The translations under genes were made by a program, and so were the position numbers. A model generated the notes under the pieces. The model had not been told where the DNA came from, did no database searches, and saw nothing but the letters and a program-made list of their open reading frames with translations. From Bacteriovoracaceae bacterium (GTDB lineage: Bacteria > Bdellovibrionota > Bacteriovoracia > Bacteriovoracales > Bacteriovoracaceae), in contig CANEUH010000013.1 of NCBI GenBank assembly GCA_947441615.1, positions 41,148 through 105,147 of the forward strand: a DNA stretch of 64,000 bases. Reading direction: 5' to 3'. Below are positions 53,781 to 62,232 of the stretch, piece after piece; positions within the stretch are counted from its first letter, which is position 1, and each line of letters opens with the position of its first letter.

Positions 53781-54971
53781 ATGTATAAAAAAGCCCTGAC
53801 CTCTTTATCGACTCTCTTTTTTATGATGGGCTTTATTACCTGTCTGAATGATATTCTCGTCCCCTATCTAAAACAAATCTTTCAGCTTAGTTATAGTCAA
53901 GCGGCTTTAGTTCAGTTTTGTTTTTTTGGGGCGTATGGACTAACCTCAATTCCTGCCAGTAAATTGATCGAAAAATTTGGCTATCATAAAGGTATGGTCA
54001 TTGGTTTTGGAATTACAGCCGTTGGGTGTCTTCTCTTCTTTCCTGCTGTTTCCTTCAATGTTTATGGGCTTTTCTTGATGGCGCTCTTTGTCCTCGCTTC
54101 AGGAATTGTCCTCCTTCAAGTGGCGGCGAATCCATACGTTTCAGTGATTGGGTCAAAAGAAACGGCATCATCTAGACTCACGATGGTGCAGGCGTTTAAT
54201 TCCTTTGGAACTTTTCTAGCTCCATTTTTTGGTTCTTATTTTATCTTAAGAAACCTTGATCAAAGTTCTGGTTCTGGAGCAGTCAGGTTTCCATATCTAT
54301 TTATTGCACTCGTTTTAGTTGTGATTGCCTTTATTCTTTCGCGTCTCGAACTCCCCAAGATTAAGTCCGAAGAATCAGGAAATTCAACCTGGTCAAAGGT
54401 CATTAAAGATCCAAGTCTCATCCTTGGAATGGTGGGGATTTTTAGTTATGTAGGTGCAGAAGTCGCTATAGGAAGCTTTCTAGTAAATTATATTGTTGAA
54501 CTCATCCCGATGCCTGAAACTGAAGCGGCAACATTGGTTGCTTTTTATTGGGGAGGGGCCATGGTGGGAAGATTCTTAGGAATCTTTACTCTTAATAAAT
54601 TCTCGCCAGGTAAAGTTCTCGCCATCCACGCAACTCTCGCGATTGCATTCATTCTGATTTCAATTAATTCTTTCGGTTATTTGTCTATTTATTCTCTCAT
54701 TTTGGTTGGTTTTTGTAATTCCATCATGTTCCCTACGATCTTCACTTTTGGCATTAAAGATTTAAAGGATGGGGAAGAACAAAAGGGATCTGGGCTTCTA
54801 GCAACAGCAATTTTAGGGGGTGCTATTATTCCGGTAATCACTGGAGAAATGGCAGACCACGTAGGCTTTCGTCTAGCGTTTTTATTACCAGTGATTTGTT
54901 ACGTTTACATAGCATTTCTTGGAATTAAAAATGCCAATGTTAGAGGACTATCCACTCAAACGAATCACTAG
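53781..54971 (+). CDS. MFS sugar transporter of the FucP type
   Basis: A 396-aa, 12-span major facilitator. The N-terminal MGFITCLNDILVPYLKQIF matches the FucP/GluP/NagP branch (fucose, glucose/galactose or N-acetylglucosamine symport), as do NPYVSVIG with AFNSFGTFLAPFFGS in helices 4-5 and the GAMVGRFLGI loop. The sugar cannot be told. Fifteen bp separate it from the DAACS gene upstream. Its 3' end overlaps the opposing M23 peptidase gene by 32 bp. Confidence 0.88.
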   Translation: MYKKALTSLSTLFFMMGFITCLNDILVPYLKQIFQLSYSQAALVQFCFFGAYGLTSIPASKLIEKFGYHKGMVIGFGITAVGCLLFFPAVSFNVYGLFLMALFVLASGIVLLQVAANPYVSVIGSKETASSRLTMVQAFNSFGTFLAPFFGSYFILRNLDQSSGSGAVRFPYLFIALVLVVIAFILSRLELPKIKSEESGNSTWSKVIKDPSLILGMVGIFSYVGAEVAIGSFLVNYIVELIPMPETEAATLVAFYWGGAMVGRFLGIFTLNKFSPGKVLAIHATLAIAFILISINSFGYLSIYSLILVGFCNSIMFPTIFTFGIKDLKDGEEQKGSGLLATAILGGAIIPVITGEMADHVGFRLAFLLPVICYVYIAFLGIKNANVRGLSTQTNH

Positions 54972-55911
54972 TTTTATTTCCAACGATGTCTTCAACTGTC
55001 ACTTCTATCGACTGGGATCCAGGAGATAGAGTCATCGTTTGACGAGGATTTTCCTTCGAAAAATTTAGATTAAAATAAAATCTGCGGCAATCGTAATTCC
55101 CACACGTCCCATCAAGATAAAAGTCCGTAATAAAATCCTCATCATTTTTTCCTGAAGGTAGATGAATAAACTCCCACACAACTTGTTCTTCTTTGCCATT
55201 TAATCGATAAGAAATTTTATACGGAGGAAGTAGAAATTTATCATGAAGAGTTAAGTCACTCGCCTCTAGATAAACACTATGAGCACCCTTCACTTGATTA
55301 CCATTTATCGGACGGTGATTTTTAGCAAGTCCGATTTTTTTTATAACAGGAGCTGAAGTGTCGGAAAGTGGCTCCATCATTAAAAACGGGTTAGTGTATA
55401 AACCATCTTTCGCAACCACAAGAAGATGCAAGTGATGATAGACCTCTCCAAAAGTCGTCATAGGCCAGCGAACAACATTTCCAATCAGTGTTCCAACGTT
55501 AACTTTCGTGCCAAGCTTTAAAGCTTTAAAAATATCAGAAGGAATAGAAGATCTCTCCACATGGTGATATTTCCAAACAAAGCCCTCATCATCTAAAATG
55601 GCAACTTCCCAATAAAGAGGATTACCAGAAGAATAATTTTCAATATTCACGATTTTCCCACCTGCAGATGCATAGATTGGTTGGTCTACTCGAGACCTTA
55701 TATCCAAACCATCGTGCCAATACGGCGGGCCACCATAATTCTGAAAGGACTGCATATTGTGGCCAATGGATAAGAGAGGAAATGGCCAGGGATGATTTCT
55801 TTGAGATTTATACACACCAGTAGCAAGTAAATCTGCTCTCGTTTTTAATTCTCTCTCATGAGAGAAGGCATAGGCCTGGGAAATGAAGAGAACTAACAAT
55901 AAATACTTCAT
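54940..55911 (-). CDS. M23-family peptidase (LytM domain), secreted
   Basis: The signal peptide MKYLLLVLFISQAYA is followed by a LytM-type domain. The zinc ligands appear as HDGLD (H-x-x-x-D) and HLHLLVV (H-x-H), with IYASAGGKIV between. The order and spacing fit active M23 endopeptidases that cut peptidoglycan cross-links; the C-terminal 130 residues form an extra beta domain. The frame is open 23 codons further upstream, but ATG 55911 has GAGG at a good distance and an ordinary signal peptide. It may remodel the cell's own wall or act on another's. Confidence 0.85.
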   Translation of the reverse strand: MKYLLLVLFISQAYAFSHERELKTRADLLATGVYKSQRNHPWPFPLLSIGHNMQSFQNYGGPPYWHDGLDIRSRVDQPIYASAGGKIVNIENYSSGNPLYWEVAILDDEGFVWKYHHVERSSIPSDIFKALKLGTKVNVGTLIGNVVRWPMTTFGEVYHHLHLLVVAKDGLYTNPFLMMEPLSDTSAPVIKKIGLAKNHRPINGNQVKGAHSVYLEASDLTLHDKFLLPPYKISYRLNGKEEQVVWEFIHLPSGKNDEDFITDFYLDGTCGNYDCRRFYFNLNFSKENPRQTMTLSPGSQSIEVTVEDIVGNKTSDSFEWIVL

Positions 55912-56121
55912 GGATAAAAACCTCAATCGGAAATCTTGGAAAACATTAAATAGCTTGCAAAAATTGTAAGGCTTTGACAAATCCAGGCCACAAAGGAAGA
56001 TCAGTTCAGTCTCCTACTAAACAAGTTATCAACGACATAGAAATCAACTTCAAAAACTTGGGTTATTGAAATTATAAGACCGTTAAGTTTTATGCGTGTA
56101 AACTAGTCCTTTGGGGGCCTT

Positions 56122-56895
56122 ATGATAAAATTATGCACTCTTTTAACCTGTCTTCTTCTCTCTAGTTGTGGCCTAAAAAAACTCGTCGTCAAAAACTTAG
56201 ATACATTTTTAAATTACCAAATTTCAAAACACATCCCCTTAAATGCTCAAGAAAAAGAAAAATTAAAAAAAGATGTCAGTAACATTCTCAATAATGCAAA
56301 ACCTCAAGGGATTAAACTCCTTGAGGTTATTAAAACACTAAATATCGATGATAAAGAAAACGTTGCGGCAAAATATTATGAGATAAAAGGGGTCTATGAA
56401 GTCATATCCGATGAATTCATCCATTTGATTGCAAAAAATCTCTCCAACTTGAACCAAGGTGGGGCCAAAGAGTTTCTAGAATTCCAGAAAAAAGAGCTCA
56501 AAAAATTAGAAATTAAAGTCGAAAAGAAAGACACCACCTCTATTTATAAAGGGATTAAAAATATCATTGGTGATTTAACAGACACGCAAGAGAAAATTTT
56601 GAAAGACTATGACTCATTCTTTCTACAAAAGTACATCGAAAGAGTTCAACGCAGAAAAAAAACTTTAGAGGATATTGAAAAGGCCCTAGAAAATTCTTTG
56701 CCCATAATCGAAAAAGAGAAGAATCTTTATAGCATTCTTAACCTCAACCATAAAAAATCAATGAGTGAAGAGAAGTTCCTGGAAATCATTTTAAAGATTC
56801 AATCAACTTTAACTAAAAAGCAGAAGACACACTTTAATCAACATAAAGTAGACGTTGAAGAGATGATTGAATATTTTATTTCCACTAAATATTAA
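56122..56895 (+). CDS. helical lipoprotein, possibly DUF6279 family, 257 aa
   Basis: Lipoprotein signal MIKLCTLLTCLLLSSCGLKK, lipobox LSSC. The mature part is almost wholly helical and very Lys/Glu-rich. The start NLDTFLNYQISKHIPLNAQEKEKL resembles the opening of DUF6279-type lipoproteins (Asn-Leu-Asp near the N-terminus, a two-helix segment, then a long helical tail), but I am not certain. No catalytic residues are evident. The next gene starts 60 bp downstream. Confidence 0.62.
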   Translation: MIKLCTLLTCLLLSSCGLKKLVVKNLDTFLNYQISKHIPLNAQEKEKLKKDVSNILNNAKPQGIKLLEVIKTLNIDDKENVAAKYYEIKGVYEVISDEFIHLIAKNLSNLNQGGAKEFLEFQKKELKKLEIKVEKKDTTSIYKGIKNIIGDLTDTQEKILKDYDSFFLQKYIERVQRRKKTLEDIEKALENSLPIIEKEKNLYSILNLNHKKSMSEEKFLEIILKIQSTLTKKQKTHFNQHKVDVEEMIEYFISTKY

Positions 56896-56955
56896 TCACA
56901 TCCAAATCCATTTGCATCATGGCATCTTTTTTGCTTTTGCGAAAGAGAGGTCAGA

Positions 56956-58065
56956 ATGGAACTGGTTCACAAGAGTAAAAAAATTCGTTACGCAGTGATT
57001 GGTCTGGGGCATATTGCCCAAGATGCCATTCTTCCAGCTTTTAAAAAATTAAAACGAAATTCGACTCTCACCACTATTATTTCGCAGCATGAAGAAAAAC
57101 TTCATTATTTTGCTAATAAATACAAAATCAAAAATCGCTACCTCTTTTCTAATTTAAAAGAAGCTTTAAGTAGCAATGAATTTGACGCTATCTATATTTC
57201 AACTCCTAATGACACTCATCGATTTATCGCTGAGTTAGCGAGCGATTACGGGATTCATATTATTTGTGAAAAACCCTTAAGTGTCAGCTATCGAGATGCT
57301 CTGTCCATGATAGAGATTGCGAAAAAAAATAATGTAAAACTGATGACTGCTTACCGGCTCCATTTTCATCCAGCTCATCAAGAGATCTTAGATCTAGTTA
57401 ATCAAAAAAGACTAGGAGAGATAAAGATCTTCAATTCAACTTTTTCGATGGATGTAAAAGACATTTTTAATTTCAGACTCCAAGGTTCTGATAAAGGAGG
57501 GGGACCCCTCCATGATATTGGGGTTTATTGTATCAATGCAGCGAGAAGATTTTTTCAATCTGAGCCACTCGCCGTGTTTGCCTTTTCCAATAGTACACAT
57601 GACTTAAGATTTAAGGACTGTGATGAGACTGTGACATGTCTATTAAAATTTCCTAAGGGAAAAATGGCAAGCTTCACTGTTAGTTTTGGTGGGTATAGAA
57701 ATTCCGAGCTTGAACTCATTGGTTCTCAAGGAAGAATTAAATTAGAAAGGGCGTATGAATACTCAAGACCCATGACCCTAAAAATATATGAAAATAAGAA
57801 AATTATTTCTCGAAAATTTATAAAAGTAGATCAGTTCGCTAATGAGATCATGCATTTTTCAGATTGCATTCTGAGCAATAAGAACCCCGACATATCCGTT
57901 TATGAAGGTAGCCATGATCTCAAAATTATTGAAGCTCTTCTCTTGTCCCTTGATCTCGCGTCCCCCATTAATGTGGAAGAGATAATTAAAAAAAAGCCTC
58001 TAACCGAGACGACTAAAAAACCCAAACTCGCCCTCCCCCTCCCTAAATTCTTTGGCACTTGGTGA
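56956..58065 (+). CDS. Gfo/Idh/MocA-family oxidoreductase
   Basis: An NAD(P)-dependent sugar-type dehydrogenase of 369 aa. The N-terminal Rossmann fold shows YAVIGLGHIAQDAILPAF, AIYISTPNDTHRF and HIICEKPLSVSY, with the family's Glu-Lys-Pro. The C-terminal alpha/beta domain has GGPLHDIGVYCINAAR, holding the Asp-x-x-x-x-Tyr/His type catalytic residues. It usually acts on sugars, inositols or nucleotide sugars; the substrate is not predictable here. A small gene follows 4 bp after its stop. Confidence 0.9.
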   Translation: MELVHKSKKIRYAVIGLGHIAQDAILPAFKKLKRNSTLTTIISQHEEKLHYFANKYKIKNRYLFSNLKEALSSNEFDAIYISTPNDTHRFIAELASDYGIHIICEKPLSVSYRDALSMIEIAKKNNVKLMTAYRLHFHPAHQEILDLVNQKRLGEIKIFNSTFSMDVKDIFNFRLQGSDKGGGPLHDIGVYCINAARRFFQSEPLAVFAFSNSTHDLRFKDCDETVTCLLKFPKGKMASFTVSFGGYRNSELELIGSQGRIKLERAYEYSRPMTLKIYENKKIISRKFIKVDQFANEIMHFSDCILSNKNPDISVYEGSHDLKIIEALLLSLDLASPINVEEIIKKKPLTETTKKPKLALPLPKFFGTW

Positions 58066-58069
58066 TCAT

Positions 58070-58279
58070 ATGTTTCTTCTTCAACTGATCATCACTAAAT
58101 TTAGAGATCTCATAAAGCCCAATGAAAAAAATCCCCTTCATCCTGAGGCAGCAAAGCTTGACCAACAAAACGTCTTTAGTGATGACCAGGAACTCGATGA
58201 AATTCTTGAGGAGGATATGGTTGAGATTGAACCCATTGGCCACCAGTCAAAATCCCGTGAAGATAAGAATCTTCACTAG
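58070..58279 (+). CDS. acidic small protein, 69 aa
   Basis: Starts MFLLQLIITKFRDLIKPNEK and becomes strongly acidic (DDQELDEILEEDMVEIE). It follows the oxidoreductase stop by 4 bp on the same strand, so it is likely cotranscribed, though the ribosome binding site is weak. I recognise no family. Confidence 0.5.
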   Translation: MFLLQLIITKFRDLIKPNEKNPLHPEAAKLDQQNVFSDDQELDEILEEDMVEIEPIGHQSKSREDKNLH

Positions 58280-58387
58280 TTAAAACTTCATCTCCCCCCT
58301 TGACGGAGAAGCTTAATTAGAATGAAATAGCGACGCTTTTTAAGAAAGCGAGCCCCGGCCTCTTAGCTGGTAAACAAAGAGTCAACC

Positions 58388-59368
58388 ATGACAACAAAAG
58401 GACCTATTTCACAGTTCATGAATCACCACTACCGTCACTTCAATGCGGCCGCCATGATGGATGCAGTGAAGGGCTACGAGGCACATCTCGCCTCCGGTGG
58501 AAAAATGATGATCACCCTCGCTGGTGCCATGTCTACGGCAGAGCTTGGAATCTCCCTCGCCGAAATGATCCGAAATGACAAAGTTCACGCAATTTCTTGT
58601 ACTGGGGCGAACCTAGAAGAAGATATCTATAATCTTGTGGCGCACGAGCACTATGAGCGCATTCCAGATTGGCGTGCACTCACTAAAGAAGCTGAGCAAG
58701 ATCTCTACGACCGTCACCTTAATCGCGTGACAGACACTTGTATCCCTGAAGAAGCGGCCATGAGAAAGATTTGGTCGATTATGGCAGCTGAGTGGCAAGA
58801 AGCTGAATCAAAAGGTGAACGCTGTTTTCCTCATGAGTTCTTCTTTCGCGCTCTTAAGAAAGGTAAATTTAAAGAGCATTATCAAATTGATCCAAAAAAC
58901 TCTTGGATGCTAGCTGCGGCCGAGAAAAACATCCCAATGGTTGTTCCTGGTTGGGAAGACTCAACTCTTGGAAACATGTACGCTTCATTCTGTATGCGTG
59001 GAGAAGTGAAAAACGTTCATACAGTGAAAACTGGTATTGAGTACATGACTTCACTTGCTGATTGGTACATTAAAACTGCAGAAAAAAGTTCTATCGGCTT
59101 CTTCCAAGTCGGTGGTGGTATCGCTGGGGATTTCCCGATTTGTGTAGTTCCAATGATCAGGCAGGATCTTGAAAAAGACGATATCCGACTTTGGGGATAC
59201 TTCTGTCAGATTTCTGATTCTACAACTTCTTATGGGTCATATTCAGGAGCAGTACCGAACGAGAAAATTACTTGGGGAAAATTATCTAAAGAAACTCCAA
59301 GCTATATAGTTGAATCTGATGCAACAATCGTTGCCCCATTGATGTTTGCTTATATTTTGGGCCAGTAA
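58388..59368 (+). CDS. deoxyhypusine-synthase-like protein
   Basis: The family transfers a 4-aminobutyl group from spermidine using NAD. The 326-aa sequence has TLAGAMSTAELGISL, ISCTGANLEEDIYNL, FFQVGGGIAGDFPICV and the active-site Lys in NEKITWGKLS. Bacteria generally lack eIF5A, so the bacterial homologues may make homospermidine or modify another acceptor; the sequence alone does not decide. The leader (58340-58386) contains a short CGCTTT/AAAGCG hairpin. An adenosine deaminase gene follows 70 bp downstream. Confidence 0.87.
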   Translation: MTTKGPISQFMNHHYRHFNAAAMMDAVKGYEAHLASGGKMMITLAGAMSTAELGISLAEMIRNDKVHAISCTGANLEEDIYNLVAHEHYERIPDWRALTKEAEQDLYDRHLNRVTDTCIPEEAAMRKIWSIMAAEWQEAESKGERCFPHEFFFRALKKGKFKEHYQIDPKNSWMLAAAEKNIPMVVPGWEDSTLGNMYASFCMRGEVKNVHTVKTGIEYMTSLADWYIKTAEKSSIGFFQVGGGIAGDFPICVVPMIRQDLEKDDIRLWGYFCQISDSTTSYGSYSGAVPNEKITWGKLSKETPSYIVESDATIVAPLMFAYILGQ

Positions 59369-59411
59369 ATCCTGACCAAGTGCTTCAGAAACTCATTCCT
59401 TTCTATTCAAT

Positions 59412-59441
59412 TCCCCCTAACTTTTGTATGTTAGGGGGATG
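59412..59441 (+). promoter_or_regulatory. perfect hairpin burying the adenosine deaminase ribosome binding site
   Basis: TCCCCCTAAC (59412-59421) pairs perfectly with GTTAGGGGGA (59430-59439) around an 8-nt loop. The right arm contains the AGGGGG ribosome binding site and its last base is the A of the start codon. No U-tract follows, so it is not a normal terminator. As drawn, it would block ribosome binding until opened. Confidence 0.65.
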
Positions 59442-60671
59442 ATTAAATATACAGAAGCCTTCATAAAAGAAATGCCCAAGTCGGATCTTCACCTACACCT
59501 TGATGGATCCCTAAGAATTCCAACCCTCATAGAGATGGCGAAAAAAAATAACATCAAAATGCCTTCTTACACAGAAGAGGGCCTAAGGGAGTTAGTTTTT
59601 AAAAGCCACTACGCTAACCTTGGGGAATACCTCCATGGTTTCCAGTATACATGTGCTGCCCTACGGGACCTTGAGAATATTGAACGCGTGGCCTATGAGC
59701 TTGCGATTGATAATCAAAAAGAAAACGTCATCTACATTGAGCCAAGATTTGCTCCTCAACTCATGATGGATGCTGATAGTGGTCTAACCATGGAAGCTGT
59801 GATGACGGCGGCGTACAAGGGTTTTGAGAAGGCCAAGAAAGAATATAATTCTCACCCAGAAGTCGTTAATGGATCTCGCCCTGATTTTAATTACGGCATC
59901 ATTAGCTGTGCCATGAGAAAATTTGGCCCCAAGGGATACTCCCCTTACTACACGAACTTCTACAAGATGATGGAATTCTCCCGTGAGAAGGAAGTTTTAA
60001 AAGAGGGTGCCCTTCAGATGGTGAAGGCAGTTGTCAAACTTAGAGATGAAAAGGACTATCCTATTGTCAGTATCGATCTCGCTGGACAAGAAGATGGATA
60101 CCCACCTGGGATTTTTAAAGACGTCTATGCCTATGCTCATAAAAACTTTATGCACAAGACAGTTCACGCTGGTGAGGCCTACGGAGCAGAAAGTATTTTC
60201 CAGGCCATTACTGAGTGCTACGCAGATCGAATTGGACACGGTTACTACCTCTTCGATGAAAACAAAATCACAGATGGAACGATTTCTGATAAGAAAAAAT
60301 ACATCTCTGAACTCATCTCCTACGTGGCCGATAAAAGAACGACGATTGAAGTTTGCTTAACTTCTAATCTTCAAACTAATCCAGAGATTAAAGACCTTAA
60401 GAATCACAATTTTAAGCACATGCTCGCGAACAGAATGTCCGTTTCGATTTGTACCGACAATAGACTCGTTTCAGACACCACTGTGAGCCGGGAATTTCAA
60501 CTCGCGGTCGATAACTTTGATATTCCTCTTAAACACCTAAAAGACATTGTCGCTTATGGTTTTAAGAAGAGTTTTTATCATGGCCAATACATCGATAAGA
60601 GAAATTGGGCGAAGAAAGTGGTTCAGCACTTTGATAAAGTTGCCAAAAAACACGGTTTTGCTGATGTTTAA
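59439..60671 (+). CDS. add: adenosine deaminase family protein
   Basis: A 410-aa amidohydrolase that deaminates adenosine to inosine. The metal and catalytic residues are in KSDLHLHLDGSLR, HAGEAYGA, RIGHGYYL and SICTDNRLVS. The last is TDN where classical adenosine deaminases have TDD, a change that occurs in many bacterial family members; an aminodeoxyfutalosine or other adenosine-like substrate is possible. The start is ATG 59439 because AGGGGG precedes it at 0-5 bp. That site lies inside a perfect hairpin. An alternative in-frame TTG at 59424 would lie within the same hairpin. Confidence 0.85.
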   Translation: MIKYTEAFIKEMPKSDLHLHLDGSLRIPTLIEMAKKNNIKMPSYTEEGLRELVFKSHYANLGEYLHGFQYTCAALRDLENIERVAYELAIDNQKENVIYIEPRFAPQLMMDADSGLTMEAVMTAAYKGFEKAKKEYNSHPEVVNGSRPDFNYGIISCAMRKFGPKGYSPYYTNFYKMMEFSREKEVLKEGALQMVKAVVKLRDEKDYPIVSIDLAGQEDGYPPGIFKDVYAYAHKNFMHKTVHAGEAYGAESIFQAITECYADRIGHGYYLFDENKITDGTISDKKKYISELISYVADKRTTIEVCLTSNLQTNPEIKDLKNHNFKHMLANRMSVSICTDNRLVSDTTVSREFQLAVDNFDIPLKHLKDIVAYGFKKSFYHGQYIDKRNWAKKVVQHFDKVAKKHGFADV

Positions 60672-60706
60672 TACCTGATTTTATGCTACTAACGCAGTGA
60701 GCGTTA

Positions 60707-60735
60707 TTGACAGAAATCAAGACTTCACCGAAAAT
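60707..60735 (+). promoter_or_regulatory. possible tRNA-Cys promoter
   Basis: A consensus TTGACA (60707-60712) is followed at 17 bp by a weak GAAAAT (60730-60735). Transcription would start about 15 bp before the tRNA. Confidence 0.35.
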
Positions 60736-60757
60736 CACATAGTCTTAAATTCAATAT

Positions 60758-60835
60758 GGAGACGTGCCCGAGTGGCCCAAGGGAGCAGTTTGCAAAACTG
60801 TAAAGCCGGCGGTTCAAATCCGCCCGTCTCCTCCA
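60758..60835 (+). tRNA. tRNA-Cys (GCA)
   Basis: The acceptor arms GGAGACG (60758-60764) and CGTCTCC (60825-60831) pair fully. The anticodon loop TTGCAAA carries GCA, for Cys; its stem is GCAGT/ACTGT. The T-arm is GGCGG TTCAAATC CCGCC-like (GGCGGTTCAAATCCGCC), and CCA is encoded after the discriminator T. The 3' end and the integrase gene 30 bp downstream, which reads back toward the tRNA, mark it as the integration site of the element to the right. Confidence 0.95.
60810..60835 (+). other. presumed attachment site (att core) in the tRNA-Cys 3' end
   Basis: Tyrosine integrases next to a tRNA gene usually recombine at the T-loop to CCA end of that gene. The integrase lies 30 bp away and nothing intervenes. 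No second copy of this end is visible in the window, so the matching site would be to the right, outside it. Inference from position only. Confidence 0.35.
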
Positions 60836-60865
60836 TATGAAAAAATCATCTATCCATTCAAAGGT

Positions 60866-61957
60866 TTAGACCATCTTCAAATGATCGTGAGCTAAATGTG
60901 AGCTATTTGCTTCAAAGGCAATTATCTGCACGGCTTTTTTCATATGACTAGAATGCAGGTGAGCATATCTTTTGGCCGTCATTTCAACTGTTGAATGGCC
61001 TAGAATCCTTGATAACGTGTAAATGTCACCACCGTTCATACAAAAGTTCGCAGCGAAAGTAGAACGAAGATTATGGAATTTTATCTTTGCCACATCAGCG
61101 CGCTTGATAGCTTCTTTAAAAAGCCTATCGGAGACATGCTCAAGATAAAGCTCCTTTCCATTTCTCTCGGTAAAAACATTATCCAGTGATCGTTTTTCTT
61201 CCTTTAAACTCTTAAGAGTTCTTAGGACAATCTCGTTCATCTGCACGTAGACAACTTTTCCCGTTTTAGTTGTCTCTTTAATCCCATAACGATCCCTCGT
61301 GCGAGAGATTTCAATTTGCTCATTGGCAAAGTCCACCTTGTCCCACTTAAGCCCTAAAAGCTCCCCTCGCCTCATTCCTGTATTTAAGGCCGCAACATAA
61401 AGAGCATAATTTTCATCGTACTGGTTTGCATTTAAAAACTGGGCCACTTGTGCTGGCATCCAATACAATTCTTTCTTAGGTGGCTCTCTTAATTTTTTTA
61501 AGTTCTTCAGCGGATGATGTAAGAGGTAGTCCCACTTAATTGCATCATTTAATAATTGTTTAAAAAATCTGATGATGAAATTAATCCGAACGGCACTGAT
61601 ATTATTTTCATGTAACTTAAGCATCAACTTCTGAGCGTGGTGAATTTTAATATTCTTAAGTATTTCATGTCCTAACATTGGCACTAGGTGAGTCTTCAGA
61701 ACACCATAGTAAGCATCCTTGCTTCTCGTCGATAACCCTGACTGGTTTTGTTTCCAGATTTGTGAGAATTCCAGCAGTGTAATATGTTGGATAACAGGCA
61801 TTCCAAAAATTTCAACCTGCTCTTTTTCATTCTGTTTTAGCCGCTTCCAGTTATTTGCATCCGTTTTTCGGTCAAATATTTTGGTGACTGGTTTATTGTT
61901 AATGTAAACTTTAACCCGGAACTTGGTTGTTCCGTTTTTTCTTTTTAGTGTTTCCAT
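60866..61957 (-). CDS. site-specific tyrosine integrase of an integrated element
   Basis: A 363-aa phage/island-type integrase with an N-terminal arm-binding segment (about 1-55, KRKNGTTKFRVKVYINNKP), a SAM-like core-binding domain (about 60-160) and a catalytic domain. The active site is complete: Arg in NTGMRRGELLGL, Lys in TKTGKVVY, HNLRS (H-x-x-R), LGHS and Tyr in AKRYAHLH. AAGGAG lies 8 bp before the ATG. It is read toward the tRNA-Cys gene 30 bp away. Unlike the Xer-like protein at 23.4 kb, it should be active. Confidence 0.93.
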   Translation of the reverse strand: METLKRKNGTTKFRVKVYINNKPVTKIFDRKTDANNWKRLKQNEKEQVEIFGMPVIQHITLLEFSQIWKQNQSGLSTRSKDAYYGVLKTHLVPMLGHEILKNIKIHHAQKLMLKLHENNISAVRINFIIRFFKQLLNDAIKWDYLLHHPLKNLKKLREPPKKELYWMPAQVAQFLNANQYDENYALYVAALNTGMRRGELLGLKWDKVDFANEQIEISRTRDRYGIKETTKTGKVVYVQMNEIVLRTLKSLKEEKRSLDNVFTERNGKELYLEHVSDRLFKEAIKRADVAKIKFHNLRSTFAANFCMNGGDIYTLSRILGHSTVEMTAKRYAHLHSSHMKKAVQIIAFEANSSHLAHDHLKMV

Positions 61958-62232
61958 AGATTTTTCTCCTTGAAGAAAATCCAGGAATTTATTTGTCTAT
62001 CTTTTCTGATTTCTCTGGCACGATATTGAATTGTTAAAGAACAATGAGAGAAATTATAATAACATTTCATCAGATTTATTTCCATTAAATTGAGTCCATT
62101 TTTTATTTTTAAGAAACTTGCTACTTTGTAGTATTCACGTCTGAAATAGTTAGAATCATTGCAGCATTACAAGACGTTACAAGATTTTGCCTATTGAGCG
62201 CACAAGATGCATACAACAGGCAGTTAACAGCC
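61958..62232. other. AT-rich gap upstream of the integrase gene
   Basis: I see no convincing gene here. It holds the integrase ribosome binding site and presumably its promoter. Short minus-strand frames that overlap the decayed gene have no ribosome binding site and look like chance. No excisionase-like ORF is visible. Confidence 0.5.
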
